Positions 8,785 through 19,133 of a DNA stretch of 64,000 bases are shown in pieces (position 1 is the stretch's first letter; every line of letters starts with the position of its first letter). The translations under genes and the position numbers were made by a program. Origin of the DNA: JAMHWF01 sp964371405 (GTDB taxonomy: Bacteria; Pseudomonadota; Gammaproteobacteria; Burkholderiales; Burkholderiaceae_C); the NCBI GenBank assembly GCA_964371405.1, contig CAYJLV010000003.1, forward strand, positions 115,164-179,163, in the 5' to 3' direction. The notes under the pieces are model-generated. The model ran no database searches. It was not told the origin of the DNA and worked only from the letters and a program-made list of their open reading frames with translations.

Positions 8785-9471
8785 ATGCGATCGACGCTGC
8801 GGCGCGCCTATCAGATCGTGAAGCGCACGGTGCGTCCGACGATGGACACGCGATTCCTGCAGAACGTGCGCGGCGTCGTGCACGTGGGCGCCAACACGGG
8901 ACAGGAACGCGCCGTCTACGACAGCTTCAGACTGCCGGTGCTCTGGATCGAACCGATCCCGGAGGTGTTCGCGACCCTGCAGCGCAACGTCGCGCCCTAC
9001 TCCGACCAACGGGCGATCCAGGCGCTGGTCGCCGACACCGACGGACGCGAAGTCGAGTTCCACGTCGCCAGCAACGACGGCGCGTCGAGCTCGATGCTGG
9101 CCCCGTCGCAGCACGAGGAACTCTGGCCCAAGGTGAAGTTCGACCGCAAGCTGCGCCTGACCACGCAAACGCTGCCGAGCCTGCTGCGGCAGCACGGCAT
9201 CGACATCCGCCGCTACGACGCGCTCATCATGGACACGCAAGGCTCGGAACTGCTGGTGCTCGAGGGCGCCGAGCCGCTGTTGCAGCAGTTCTCCTTCATC
9301 AAGACCGAGGCGGCCGATTTCGAGTCGTATGTCGGCTGCTGCCGGCTCGACGAACTGGACGCGTTTCTCGGCGCGCACGGCTTCGAGGAACACTCACGCG
9401 TGCGGTTTCCCAACCAGCAGCCGGGCAAGGCGTACTACGAAGTCGTCTATCGGCGACGCGCGCGCGCGTGA
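8785..9471 (+). CDS. FkbM-family methyltransferase
   Basis: This 228-residue SAM-dependent methyltransferase has the FkbM pattern. The glycine motif VVHVGANTGQERAVY is near residue 30, the acidic loop LWIEPIPEVFATLQRN follows, then IDIRRYDALIMDTQGSELL and a final FIKTEAADFESYVG. FkbM enzymes O-methylate sugars and other hydroxyls. Placed behind two GT10 genes, it likely methylates the added sugar. It begins 2 bases after the preceding stop. The upstream extension of the frame overlaps the GT10 gene and is rejected. Confidence 0.85.
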   Translation: MRSTLRRAYQIVKRTVRPTMDTRFLQNVRGVVHVGANTGQERAVYDSFRLPVLWIEPIPEVFATLQRNVAPYSDQRAIQALVADTDGREVEFHVASNDGASSSMLAPSQHEELWPKVKFDRKLRLTTQTLPSLLRQHGIDIRRYDALIMDTQGSELLVLEGAEPLLQQFSFIKTEAADFESYVGCCRLDELDAFLGAHGFEEHSRVRFPNQQPGKAYYEVVYRRRARA

Positions 9472-9509
9472 CCGGTCCGACTCACCGCTCCTGTGCAGAA
9501 CCACGCCTC

Positions 9510-10046
9510 ATGAAACTCCACCTCGGCTGCGGCAAGCGCTACATCCCGGGCTTCGTGCACATCGACGCCGTCGAGTACCCGCACGTCGACCACGTCTCGA
9601 CGATCGACAACCTCGGCTTCATCGGCGACGACACGATCGAGACGATCTACACCTGTCACGTGCTGGAGCACTTCCGGCGCAAGGACGTCGGCCGGGTGCT
9701 GCGCGAATGGCACCGCGTGCTGCAGCCCGGCGGCACGATGCGCATCGCCGTGCCCGATTTCGCCAGGCTGTGCGAGGTCTACCAGCGCACGCAGGACATC
9801 GGCCTCGTCATCGGCTCGATCTTCGGTCGCCAGGACTACCTCTACAACATCCACTACAACATCTTCGACGAGCCGAGCCTCGCCAGGCTGCTGCTCGAAT
9901 GCGGCTACGTCGAGCCGCAGCGCTACGACTGGCGCAAGACGGAGCACGCAGACATCGACGACTTCTCGCAGGCCTACCTGCCGCACATGGACAAGGAAAA
10001 CGGCTTGCTGATCAGCCTCAACATGGAGGCGCGCAAGCCGGCATGA
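9510..10046 (+). CDS. Class I SAM-dependent methyltransferase
   Basis: The 178-residue protein starts with the SAM-binding motif MKLHLGCGKRYIPGFVHID. It continues with CHVLEHFRRKDVGRVLREW and RVLQPGGTMRIAVPDF, the motif II/III pattern of small Methyltransf_11-type enzymes common in LPS and capsule loci. The substrate is unknown. It follows the FkbM gene by 38 bases and overlaps comEA by ATGA. It is the last of the five glycan genes. Confidence 0.82.
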   Translation: MKLHLGCGKRYIPGFVHIDAVEYPHVDHVSTIDNLGFIGDDTIETIYTCHVLEHFRRKDVGRVLREWHRVLQPGGTMRIAVPDFARLCEVYQRTQDIGLVIGSIFGRQDYLYNIHYNIFDEPSLARLLLECGYVEPQRYDWRKTEHADIDDFSQAYLPHMDKENGLLISLNMEARKPA

Positions 10047-10327
10047 GGCGCATCGCGGCCGCGCTGCTGTCCGCGAGTTGCATCGCGTTCGCGCAGGGCG
10101 GCGAGGTCGATGTCAACACCGCGTCGCAGGCGCAGCTCGAATCGCTGCGCGGCATCGGCGTCGCGCTCTCGGAGCGGCTGCTCGAGGAACGCGGCCGCCG
10201 CCCCTACACCGACTGGAACGATCTCGCCGCGCGCGTGCCCGGCGTCGGGCCGAAGCTCGCCGAGCGCCTGTCGGCGCAGGGCCTGCGCGTCGGCGGCCGG
10301 CCGTTCGCGGAGCGCGGCGCGCGCTGA
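10043..10327 (+). CDS. comEA: ComEA-family helix-hairpin-helix DNA-binding protein
   Basis: A 94-residue secreted or periplasmic protein with an N-terminal signal peptide (MRRIAAALLSASCIAFAQG). One ComEA repeat follows, built of two HhH motifs: VNTASQAQLESLRGIGVALS and the later VPGVGPKLAERL. ComEA binds incoming DNA in the periplasm during natural transformation. Genomes of this order often keep a single-domain comEA in this lapB neighbourhood. Its start overlaps the preceding methyltransferase stop. It converges on the patatin gene, leaving 3 bases between stops. Confidence 0.88.
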   Translation: MRRIAAALLSASCIAFAQGGEVDVNTASQAQLESLRGIGVALSERLLEERGRRPYTDWNDLAARVPGVGPKLAERLSAQGLRVGGRPFAERGAR

Positions 10328-10330
10328 AGC

Positions 10331-11530
10331 TCACTCCGGCGCCACGTCCCAGCCGAAGAAGCGCACCACCTCGTCGCGCCGCGCCAGCGTGTCGGCCTCG
10401 CCGAGTGCGATCAGTGCGCGCGTGTATTCGGCCTCGAACAGCAGGTAGCTCGACAGCGCGGCGCCGCGAGCGTCGACGCCTTCGCCGGTAACGCCGACGC
10501 CGCGCAGCAGCGCGCGCACCGGCGCCGGCAGGCTGCCCTGGTGCTGCGCGGCCAGGTCGTCGAGGCGTTGGCTCGGCGCGATCACCAGCACGTCGATCGG
10601 CCGCAGCCCCGACGCCGCCCGGCGCTCGGGCTCGAGCAGCGACAGCGTGTTGTTGATGCGGCGCAGCCGCTCGATGTCGACGGCCAGCGCGTCGAGGAAG
10701 ATGTTCGACAGCGCATGGCCCGCGATCTGCGCCATCGACGGGTAGCCGTCGGCGCCGGCGCGCCGCCCCGGCGGCTCGTGCATGCGGCCCGCGCCGATGA
10801 CGAGGATGCGCTCGGCGCCCAGGTGCACCGCCGGCGAGATCGGCGCCGACTGGCGCATCGAGCCGTCACCGCAGTACTCCATCGCGCCTTCGACGTCGAG
10901 CGCCACCGCCGGGAACACGAACGGGATCGCCGAGGAAGCCAGCAGATGTTCGTTGCCGATCGGCGCGCGCACCGCGATGCGCTGCGAGCGCGTCCACGGC
11001 ACGATGTCGTACCGCGACTGGTAGAAGGTGACGTGCAGCCCCGAGCCGTAGCTCGACGCCGTGACGGCCAGCGCCTGCAGGTGGCCGGCGTCGAGCATGC
11101 CGGCCAGGCGGTCGATCGGCACCAGCTGACGCAGCAGCGTCTCGAGCGGGCCGTTGTCGAGCAGCGAGCGCGGACGCGCTCGCTGCCAGCGCGCGATCAG
11201 CCAGCCGATCGACATCATCGTCAGCCAGCGCGCGCCGGTGCGGATCACGCCGAGCGAATCGGCGCGGTAGACCTGCTCGGCGCGGAAGTTGCACCACACC
11301 TCGTCGAGCACTGTGACGGCATGGTCGAAGTCGTCGGCGCGGCAGGCGATCGCCGCCGCATTGATCGCGCCGGCCGAGGTGCCGGCGATCACCGGGAACG
11401 GCGCACCGGAGACGATGCCGCACTGTCGTCGCACCTGAGCCAGCGCCTTCAGCACGCCGACCTGGTAGGCAGCGCGGGCGCCGCCACCGGTGAGGATCAG
11501 GCCGGTCGTCGGCGCCTGCGCATCTTGCAT
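10331..11530 (-). CDS. Patatin-like phospholipase
   Basis: The 399-residue protein has the complete patatin catalytic set. The oxyanion-hole GGGARAAYQVGVLKAL is near residue 15, the nucleophile elbow GTSAG near 50, and the catalytic aspartate sits in YCGDGSMRQSAP near 220. Such RssA/RpoA-type bacterial patatins hydrolyse phospholipid or lysophospholipid acyl chains. No signal peptide is seen, so it is cytoplasmic or peripheral. It reads opposite to comEA and stands alone. Confidence 0.87.
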   Translation of the reverse strand: MQDAQAPTTGLILTGGGARAAYQVGVLKALAQVRRQCGIVSGAPFPVIAGTSAGAINAAAIACRADDFDHAVTVLDEVWCNFRAEQVYRADSLGVIRTGARWLTMMSIGWLIARWQRARPRSLLDNGPLETLLRQLVPIDRLAGMLDAGHLQALAVTASSYGSGLHVTFYQSRYDIVPWTRSQRIAVRAPIGNEHLLASSAIPFVFPAVALDVEGAMEYCGDGSMRQSAPISPAVHLGAERILVIGAGRMHEPPGRRAGADGYPSMAQIAGHALSNIFLDALAVDIERLRRINNTLSLLEPERRAASGLRPIDVLVIAPSQRLDDLAAQHQGSLPAPVRALLRGVGVTGEGVDARGAALSSYLLFEAEYTRALIALGEADTLARRDEVVRFFGWDVAPE

Positions 11531-11593
11531 GCCGCGAGTGTCGCCCGGCGCGCCCCGCGGCGGGCTACGGATCGGCCCTCGGCGGCCGCGCGC

Positions 11594-12049
11594 TCAGCGA
11601 TCGTCGCGCCCTCGCCCCCGGCCCCGCCCGCGATCGTCGGAACGGCCGCGGCGGTCGTCGTCGTAGCGACCGCGCCGATCATCGTCGCGCCGATAACGAC
11701 GATCGTCGTAGCGGCGCCGGTGATCGTCGCGCCGCGCATGCTCGTGAACCCAGCGCTCCTGCACGAAGTAGACGGGTTGGCCGCAGGCGTTGTAGCGATG
11801 GCAGTGGCGCGCCCAGTCGCGCTCGTGGCCCGGCGGCACGTAGAGATAGATCGGCCGCTGGTAGACGGCGACCGGCGTCGGCGCGATGACGACGGGCTGC
11901 GGATAGATGATGGCCGGCGGCGGCATGTTGCCGATATCGATGCGGCCGTAGACGCCGGGCTGGTGGATGCCGATCGACACGCCGACATTGGTTTCGGCGA
12001 TGGCCGGCAGCGTGCACGCGGCGAGCAGCGACAGGACGAGACGTTTCAT
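11594..12049 (-). CDS. Secreted protein with Arg/Asp-rich C-terminal tail
   Basis: A 151-residue protein with a clear signal peptide (MKRLVLSLLAACTLPAIAE) and a conserved-looking central part (VGVSIGIHQPGVYGRIDIGN, then the Pro/Tyr-rich VYQRPIYLYVPPGHERDW). From about residue 105 it has a highly charged low-complexity tail of Arg, Asp and Gly. Similar short secreted proteins are frequent in Burkholderiales without known function. I do not recognise a defined family role. It lies just downstream of dnaE on the same strand, with 71 bases between. Confidence 0.72.
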   Translation of the reverse strand: MKRLVLSLLAACTLPAIAETNVGVSIGIHQPGVYGRIDIGNMPPPAIIYPQPVVIAPTPVAVYQRPIYLYVPPGHERDWARHCHRYNACGQPVYFVQERWVHEHARRDDHRRRYDDRRYRRDDDRRGRYDDDRRGRSDDRGRGRGRGRDDR

Positions 12050-12120
12050 GATGTTTCCTGAGCGATGGATGAGCCCACCTTACTCCAACGCGCCGGCGCA
12101 CCGCCGCGCCGACACGTCGC

Positions 12121-15100
12121 TCAGCCGCGCTCGGCCGGATAGACGACGACGGCCTGGCCGTGCGTCGCGTGGCGCCAGCGCGCCAGCGCGCCGTCGCTCG
12201 GGTAGAAACGCGCGTCGTCGCCGAGGTCGAGTTCGCCCTGCGCCTGGGCGCGCTGCAGCACGAGCCGGATGCCCAGCCCCTGCACCAGCTCGCCGTGCTC
12301 GGTGGCGAGTCGCCGCGGCGGAAAGTCGCGCAGCATCTCGGCCACCGGCGGCGCCGTGCCGTTGACGGCGACACGCAGGTAGCGCCCGAAGCGGCAGCGC
12401 GCGCTCGCCAGGTCCCAGACCTGCTGCACGTCGAGCCGCAAGCCGCCGGTGAAGCGGTCGGGCTTGGCCTTGCCCTGCACGACGAGCACCTCGTCGTCCT
12501 TGAACAGGTCCTTGTTCTTGTCGAGCAGCTCCTCGCTGGCGACGGCCTCGATCGGCTCGCTGTGGTCGTCGAGCTTGAAGATGGCGACGCGCCCGCGCTG
12601 GCCGTTGACGATGCGCAGGTCGCTGACGATGCCGGCGAGCAGCTGCGGCTCGCGGCTGTCGAGCAGGTCGGCGATGCGGCGCTTCGCGAACTGGCGTACC
12701 TCGGCCTCGACCTGGTCGAACAGATGGCCCGAGAGATAGAAGCCGAGCGCGGTTTTCTCCTGCGTCAGGCGTTCCTTCACGTCCCACGACGCCGCATCGA
12801 CGAGCGCAGGCTCCTGCGTCGACGCCGCGTGCGAATCGGCGAAGTCGAACAACCCGCTCTGATCGGCGTGCGCGTCCTGCGTGCCGGCGAACTCGAACGC
12901 CAGGCCGATGCTCGCGACCAGCGACGCGCGATGCGGGTTCAGCGCGTCGAATGCGCCCGCCTTGACCAGCGCCTCGACGCTGCGCTTGTTGACGCGCGTG
13001 CGGTCGACTCGCGCGCAGAAGTCGAACAGCGAGCGGAACGGCCCGCCTTCGTCGCGCGCGGCGACGATCGCCTCGATCGCGCTCTGCCCGGTGCCCTTGA
13101 TCGCGCCGAGGCCGTAGCGAACACGTTTGTCGTCGATCGGCTCGAACCGGTAGGTGCCCGCATTGACGTCGGGCGCGTCGAACTCGATGCGAAAGCGCTT
13201 CGCGTCGTCGATCAGCACGCGCAGCTTGTCGGTGTCGTCAAGCTCGATCGTCATGTTGGCCGCGTAGAACTCGGCCGGGTGGTGCACCTTCAGCCACGCC
13301 GTGTGATAGGCGAGCAGCGAATAGGCGGCGGCGTGCGACTTGTTGAAGCCGTAGCCGGCGAACTTCTCCATCAGGTTGAAGATCTCGTCGGCCTTGGGCT
13401 CGGCGATGCCGTTGGCCGCCGCGCCGCTGCGGAACTTGGCGCGCTCCTTGGCCATCTCCTCGGCCTTCTTCTTGCCCATCGCGCGGCGCAGCATGTCGGC
13501 GCCGCCGAGCGAGTAGCCGGCCAGGATCTGCGCGGCCTGCATCACCTGCTCCTGGTAGACGAAGATGCCGTAGGTCTCTTCGAGCACCGGGCCGAGCAGC
13601 GGGTGCGGATAGGCGACGTCCTCCTTGCCGTTCTTGCGCGCGCAAAAGCTCGGAATGTTCTCCATCGGTCCGGGCCGGAACATGGCGTTGAGCGCGATCA
13701 GGTCTTCGAGCCGGGTCGGACGCGCGTCGCGCAGCATGCCCTGCATGCCGCGGCTTTCAAACTGGAACACGGCTTCCGTCAGGCCGTCGGAGAAGAGCTT
13801 GTAGACCTTTGCGTCGTCGAGCGGCAGGCTCTCGTAGGCGAAGTCGCGCCGCTCGGGGTGGCGCGCGACGATGTAGTCCTTGGCCAGCTCGAGGATCGTC
13901 AGCGTCGCCAGGCCGAGGAAGTCGAACTTCACCAGGCCGATCGCCTCGACGTCGTCCTTGTCGTACTGGCTCACCGCGCTGTCGCTGCCGGGCTGCTGGT
14001 ACAGCGGGCAGAAGTCGGTGATCCGGCCCGGCGCGATCAGCACGCCGCCGGCGTGCATGCCGACGTTTCGCGTCACGCCTTCGAGCCGCATCGCCAGCGC
14101 GAGCAACTCGGCGACTTCTTCTTCCGCCTGCTCGCGCTGCTCGAGCTCGGGCGCCTCCTTGCGCGCATAGATGACGCCCGCTTCGGGCTGTTCGGGCACG
14201 CGCGCCAGCGTCACGTGCTTGCCCGGCGGCGCCGGGATCAGCTTGGCGATCGAGTCGACGTGGCCGTAGCCCATGCCGAGCACGCGGCCGACGTCGCGCA
14301 GCGCCGCCTTCGCCGCCATCGTGCCGAAGGTGGCGATCTGGCTCACGGCATCGCGGCCGTACTTTTCCTTCACGTACTCGATGACGCGGTCGCGGTTGCC
14401 CTGGCAGAAGTCGACGTCGAAGTCGGGCATCGACACGCGCTCGGGGTTCAGGAATCGCTCGAACAGCAGCTTGTAGCGCAAGGGGTCGAGGTCGGTGATC
14501 TTGAGCGCATAGGCGACCAGCGAGCCCGCGCCCGAGCCGCGCCCCGGGCCGACGGGGCAGCCGTGCTGCTTGGCCCAGGTGATGAAATCCGAGACGATCA
14601 GGAAGTAGCCGGGAAAACCCATCTTCAGGATCGTGTCGATCTCGAAGACGAGGCGCTCGGCATAGACCGGCTGCTGGCGCGCGCGCTCGGCGGCCTCGGG
14701 GTAGAGCATCGCCAGGCGCGCTTCGAGGCCGATCTCGCACTGCTCGCGGAAGTAGTCGGCAATCGGCACACGCCGGCCGTCGACCTCGGGCGTCGGAAAG
14801 TCGGGCAGCTGCGGCTTGCCGAGCACGAGCTGCAGGTTGCAGCGCCTGGCGATCTCGATCGTGTTGTCGATCGCCGCCGGGATGTCGGCGAACAGCGCCT
14901 CCATCTGCGCCTGCGTCTTGGCGTACTGCTCGGGCGTGAAGCGCCGCGCGCGGCGTGGGTTGCCGAGCGTCTCGCCCTCGGCGACGCAGACGCGCGCCTC
15001 GTGCGCGACGTAATCGTCGGGCGTGGCGAACTGGATCGGGTGCGTCGCGACGACGGGCAGGCGCAGCTCGGCGGCCAGCGGCACGGCGGCGCGCACATGG

Positions 15101-15651
15101 GCCTCGTGCGCAGGCTGCCCGGCGCGCTGCAGCTCGATGTAGAAGCGCCCGGGAAAGAGCGCCGCCAGCCGCTGTGCGAGCTCGGCCGCGCGGCGCTCGT
15201 CGCCGGCCAGCAGCGCGCGGCCGACGATACCGGCGTCGGCCCCGGAAAGGCAGATCAGCCCGTCAGCCAGCGTCTCCAGCCAGTCCCAGCGCAGCCAGGC
15301 CTGGGTGCGCTGCGCGTTCTTGGTCCAGGCGCGGGCCAGCAGTTCGCAGGCATTGAGGTAGCCCTGCCGGTCCTGGATCAGCAGCAGCAGGCGGCTGGGC
15401 TGGCGGTCGCCGCCCTGGGCCGCATCGATCGGCTCCATCCAGACGTCGACGCCGACGATCGGCTTGACACCCTTGGAGCGCGCCTTGGTGTAGAACTTGA
15501 CGGCGCCGAACAGGTTGTTCAGGTCGGTGATCGCGGCGGCCGGCTGGCCGTCGGCGCGCGCCGCCGCGACGGCGTCGTCGATGCGCAAAGTGCCGTCGAC
15601 GACGGAGAATTCGGTGTGGGCGCGCAGGTGGACGAACGGCATGGCCTGCAT
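12121..15651 (-). CDS. dnaE: DNA polymerase III subunit alpha
   Basis: The replicative polymerase catalytic subunit, about 1176 residues. The N-terminal PHP domain starts at FVHLRAHTEFSVVDGTLRID, and the palm carries PDFDVDF at about 409-415 with the catalytic aspartates. Signatures such as GPGRGSGAGSLVAYAL, NVGMHAGGVLI and FRPGPMENIP follow, then the helix-hairpin-helix and OB (residues about 990-1060) regions. Upstream codons exist to 15717. The start is placed at the first ATG of MQAMPFVHLR; the second, at 15642, is equally possible. It is divergent from egtB. Confidence 0.95.
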   Translation of the reverse strand: MQAMPFVHLRAHTEFSVVDGTLRIDDAVAAARADGQPAAAITDLNNLFGAVKFYTKARSKGVKPIVGVDVWMEPIDAAQGGDRQPSRLLLLIQDRQGYLNACELLARAWTKNAQRTQAWLRWDWLETLADGLICLSGADAGIVGRALLAGDERRAAELAQRLAALFPGRFYIELQRAGQPAHEAHVRAAVPLAAELRLPVVATHPIQFATPDDYVAHEARVCVAEGETLGNPRRARRFTPEQYAKTQAQMEALFADIPAAIDNTIEIARRCNLQLVLGKPQLPDFPTPEVDGRRVPIADYFREQCEIGLEARLAMLYPEAAERARQQPVYAERLVFEIDTILKMGFPGYFLIVSDFITWAKQHGCPVGPGRGSGAGSLVAYALKITDLDPLRYKLLFERFLNPERVSMPDFDVDFCQGNRDRVIEYVKEKYGRDAVSQIATFGTMAAKAALRDVGRVLGMGYGHVDSIAKLIPAPPGKHVTLARVPEQPEAGVIYARKEAPELEQREQAEEEVAELLALAMRLEGVTRNVGMHAGGVLIAPGRITDFCPLYQQPGSDSAVSQYDKDDVEAIGLVKFDFLGLATLTILELAKDYIVARHPERRDFAYESLPLDDAKVYKLFSDGLTEAVFQFESRGMQGMLRDARPTRLEDLIALNAMFRPGPMENIPSFCARKNGKEDVAYPHPLLGPVLEETYGIFVYQEQVMQAAQILAGYSLGGADMLRRAMGKKKAEEMAKERAKFRSGAAANGIAEPKADEIFNLMEKFAGYGFNKSHAAAYSLLAYHTAWLKVHHPAEFYAANMTIELDDTDKLRVLIDDAKRFRIEFDAPDVNAGTYRFEPIDDKRVRYGLGAIKGTGQSAIEAIVAARDEGGPFRSLFDFCARVDRTRVNKRSVEALVKAGAFDALNPHRASLVASIGLAFEFAGTQDAHADQSGLFDFADSHAASTQEPALVDAASWDVKERLTQEKTALGFYLSGHLFDQVEAEVRQFAKRRIADLLDSREPQLLAGIVSDLRIVNGQRGRVAIFKLDDHSEPIEAVASEELLDKNKDLFKDDEVLVVQGKAKPDRFTGGLRLDVQQVWDLASARCRFGRYLRVAVNGTAPPVAEMLRDFPPRRLATEHGELVQGLGIRLVLQRAQAQGELDLGDDARFYPSDGALARWRHATHGQAVVVYPAERG

Positions 15652-15755
15652 TGTAGGAAGCGGCGCGCCCCGGCTCGCGGTGCCGCTTGGGGCGGCACCA
15701 CGATTGCCGGGTGTCACTGCATGCGGCCGCCGCGCCGCGACGAAGGGAGCCTGTC

Positions 15756-17039
<1,284 letters not shown>

Positions 17040-17135
17040 ACGTATCTGAAGAGCCCGCGCAATTCCCCAACTGATCTGCCCATCGAGTTTCGTCTTCCCG
17101 CGGCGCCATGGATTGCCGAGGAGCCTGCTCGCTGA

Positions 17136-18269
17136 TCATGGCTCGCTGATTCCGACTTGCACTCGGTGCGCATGCAGCGCCTCGAAGATCGGCGCATCGC
17201 CGTATCGGAAGAGGTCCAGGCGGGTCTCGCCCGAAGCCTGCGCAGTGAATGGCAGCCACGATGGCACGACGAACATGTCGCCTCTGGCAACGACCCAGGA
17301 GCTATCGTCGACGTTGACCTGGCCCGTGCCGTCGAACACCTGATAGACCGACGAGCCCACCTCGCGCCGCACCAGCGTCTGTGCTCCAGGCAGCAGGCGG
17401 TGCATCTCGCACCGGATCGTCGGCAGCACGTCGCCGCCGGTGGTCGGGTTCGTGAAGCGGACGGCGGCATGCCCCGGACTCAGCGTCGCCGCGTAGCCTT
17501 CGGCTTCGAGCGCGAGCTGTTCGGCCAGCGCGCGATCGGTGTCGGCCCAACGGTAGGCGAGCAGCGGCGTGGCACTTTGTGCCTCCGTCCGCGACACCGG
17601 ACGCAGGCCCGGATGTCCCCAGAGCCGTTCGGAACGCGAGCGCTCGGGGGTGGCCCTCTCCGCAGTACTGATCTGTTCGCGTCCGACCTCGAAGAACTGG
17701 CTCTCGGTGAAGCACGAGAACGGGATGTCCAGTCCGTCGATCCAGGCCATCGGTGCGGTCGCCGCGTTGTGGTGGGCATGCCAGTTCCAACCCGACTGCG
17801 GAAGGAAGTCGCCGCGCGACATGCGCACCGGGTCGCCGTTGACCACCGTCCACACCCCTTCGCCTTCGACGACGAACCGAAACGCATGCTGCGTGTGCCG
17901 GTGCTCAGGCGCATCTTCGCCCGGCATCAGATACTGGATCGCGGCCCACAGCGTCGGCGTGGCGTAGGGCATGCCGCCGAGAGACGGATTCGCGAGCGCA
18001 ATGGCGCGGCGCTCCCCACCGCGGCCCACCGGCACGATGCGGCCGGCCTGCGCGGCGAGCTCCTTCAGCCGTTCCCAACGCCACAGGTGAGGGATCGCCT
18101 TCGACCTCGGATGCAGCGGCATCAGGTCGCCGATCTCGGTCCAGAGCGGGACGAGCAACTCACGTTCGAAGCTTCGGTACAGCTGCTCGAGTGCGGGTGT
18201 CGGCTCGGGCTGTCCGGGGCCGGCTACAGCCTTCAACCGCACTGGGGAGGGGATTGATTCCAGCGCCAT
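17136..18269 (-). CDS. Gentisate 1,2-dioxygenase
   Basis: The 377-residue bicupin opens the ring of gentisate (2,5-dihydroxybenzoate) to maleylpyruvate using Fe(II). The first cupin shows PEHRHTQHAFRFVVEGEG (histidines about 123, 125 and 128), then GDFLPQSGWNWHAHHN. The second, degenerate cupin includes VYQVFDGTGQVNVDDSSWVV. Length and motifs match NagI/GtdA-type enzymes. It is the last gene of a six-gene minus-strand operon and follows the fumarylpyruvate hydrolase by 27 bases, giving two consecutive steps of the gentisate pathway. Confidence 0.92.
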   Translation of the reverse strand: MALESIPSPVRLKAVAGPGQPEPTPALEQLYRSFERELLVPLWTEIGDLMPLHPRSKAIPHLWRWERLKELAAQAGRIVPVGRGGERRAIALANPSLGGMPYATPTLWAAIQYLMPGEDAPEHRHTQHAFRFVVEGEGVWTVVNGDPVRMSRGDFLPQSGWNWHAHHNAATAPMAWIDGLDIPFSCFTESQFFEVGREQISTAERATPERSRSERLWGHPGLRPVSRTEAQSATPLLAYRWADTDRALAEQLALEAEGYAATLSPGHAAVRFTNPTTGGDVLPTIRCEMHRLLPGAQTLVRREVGSSVYQVFDGTGQVNVDDSSWVVARGDMFVVPSWLPFTAQASGETRLDLFRYGDAPIFEALHAHRVQVGISEP

Positions 18270-18296
18270 GCTCGATTGCTCCAGAAGTGCCGGGGA

Positions 18297-19004
18297 CTAT
18301 CGCGCTTCCGGGCCGACGATCAGCGCGATCGAGCCGACGCCGTCGACGCGGCCGTCGATGCGGTCTCCAGGCTGCAGTGGTCCGACGCCCTCGGGGGTGC
18401 CGGTGAAGACGAGGTCGCCGGGCTGCAGGTGATAGAACTTCGACAGGTCGGCCAGCAGTTCGGGGATGTTCCAGATCAGCTTGGACAAGTCCGACTTCTG
18501 CCGCACCTGGCCGTTGACGCTCAGCTCCAGCAACCCGCGGTCGAGCACCACGCCTTGCATCGGAACGATTTCGGAGACGACCGAAGACTCTTCGACGTCC
18601 TTGCCGAGATCCCAAGGGCGGCCTTTGTCGCGCGCGGCGAGCTGCAAGTCGCGGCGTGTCATGTCCAGTCCGCAGGCATAGCCGAAGATCAGCTTCGCTG
18701 CTTCAGCCTCGGCGACGCGAAAGCCCGGCACGCCGATCGCAACGACAAGCTCCATCTCGTGTTGATAGTTCTTCGTCTCTGGCGGGAATGCCACCGCGGC
18801 GCCCGACTGAACAAGCGTGAACGGGCTCTTGGTGAAGTAGAACGGCTTTTCGATCGATTTGTCGACCGGTCGACCCATCTCGATGGCGTGCGCGTAGTAG
18901 TTCCGGCCGACGAAGAAGAGGCGGTTTACCGGAAATCGGTCGCCGAGACCGACGATCGGCAGCGACGGGACGGGTGCAGGCGCAAAGAGGTAGGTTGTGC
19001 TCAT
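18297..19004 (-). CDS. Fumarylpyruvate/maleylpyruvate hydrolase (FAH family)
   Basis: A 235-residue fumarylacetoacetate-hydrolase-family enzyme. It has RLFFVGRNYYAHAIEMG, the metal-binding HEMELVVAIG, FGYACGLDMTRRDLQ, and the terminal GDLVFTGTPEGVGPLQPGD. In the gentisate pathway this family (NagK-like) splits fumarylpyruvate into fumarate and pyruvate. No maleylpyruvate isomerase gene is in the operon, so it may act on maleylpyruvate directly or rely on an isomerase elsewhere. The start is the ATG giving MSTTYLFAPAP. The 34 upstream in-frame codons look non-homologous and are excluded. Confidence 0.9.
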   Translation of the reverse strand: MSTTYLFAPAPVPSLPIVGLGDRFPVNRLFFVGRNYYAHAIEMGRPVDKSIEKPFYFTKSPFTLVQSGAAVAFPPETKNYQHEMELVVAIGVPGFRVAEAEAAKLIFGYACGLDMTRRDLQLAARDKGRPWDLGKDVEESSVVSEIVPMQGVVLDRGLLELSVNGQVRQKSDLSKLIWNIPELLADLSKFYHLQPGDLVFTGTPEGVGPLQPGDRIDGRVDGVGSIALIVGPEAR

Positions 19005-19133
19005 GCTCAGGAGGCAGCTCTGCCCGATGTCAGTGTCGCCCCATCGGGCCCGCGGCGACCTGGGTTCATCATGCCGTGCCTGCGTTTCAGGCCCGGCGCC
19101 AGGCATTCACCGTGATGCCGTCCGTCTCGCCTC

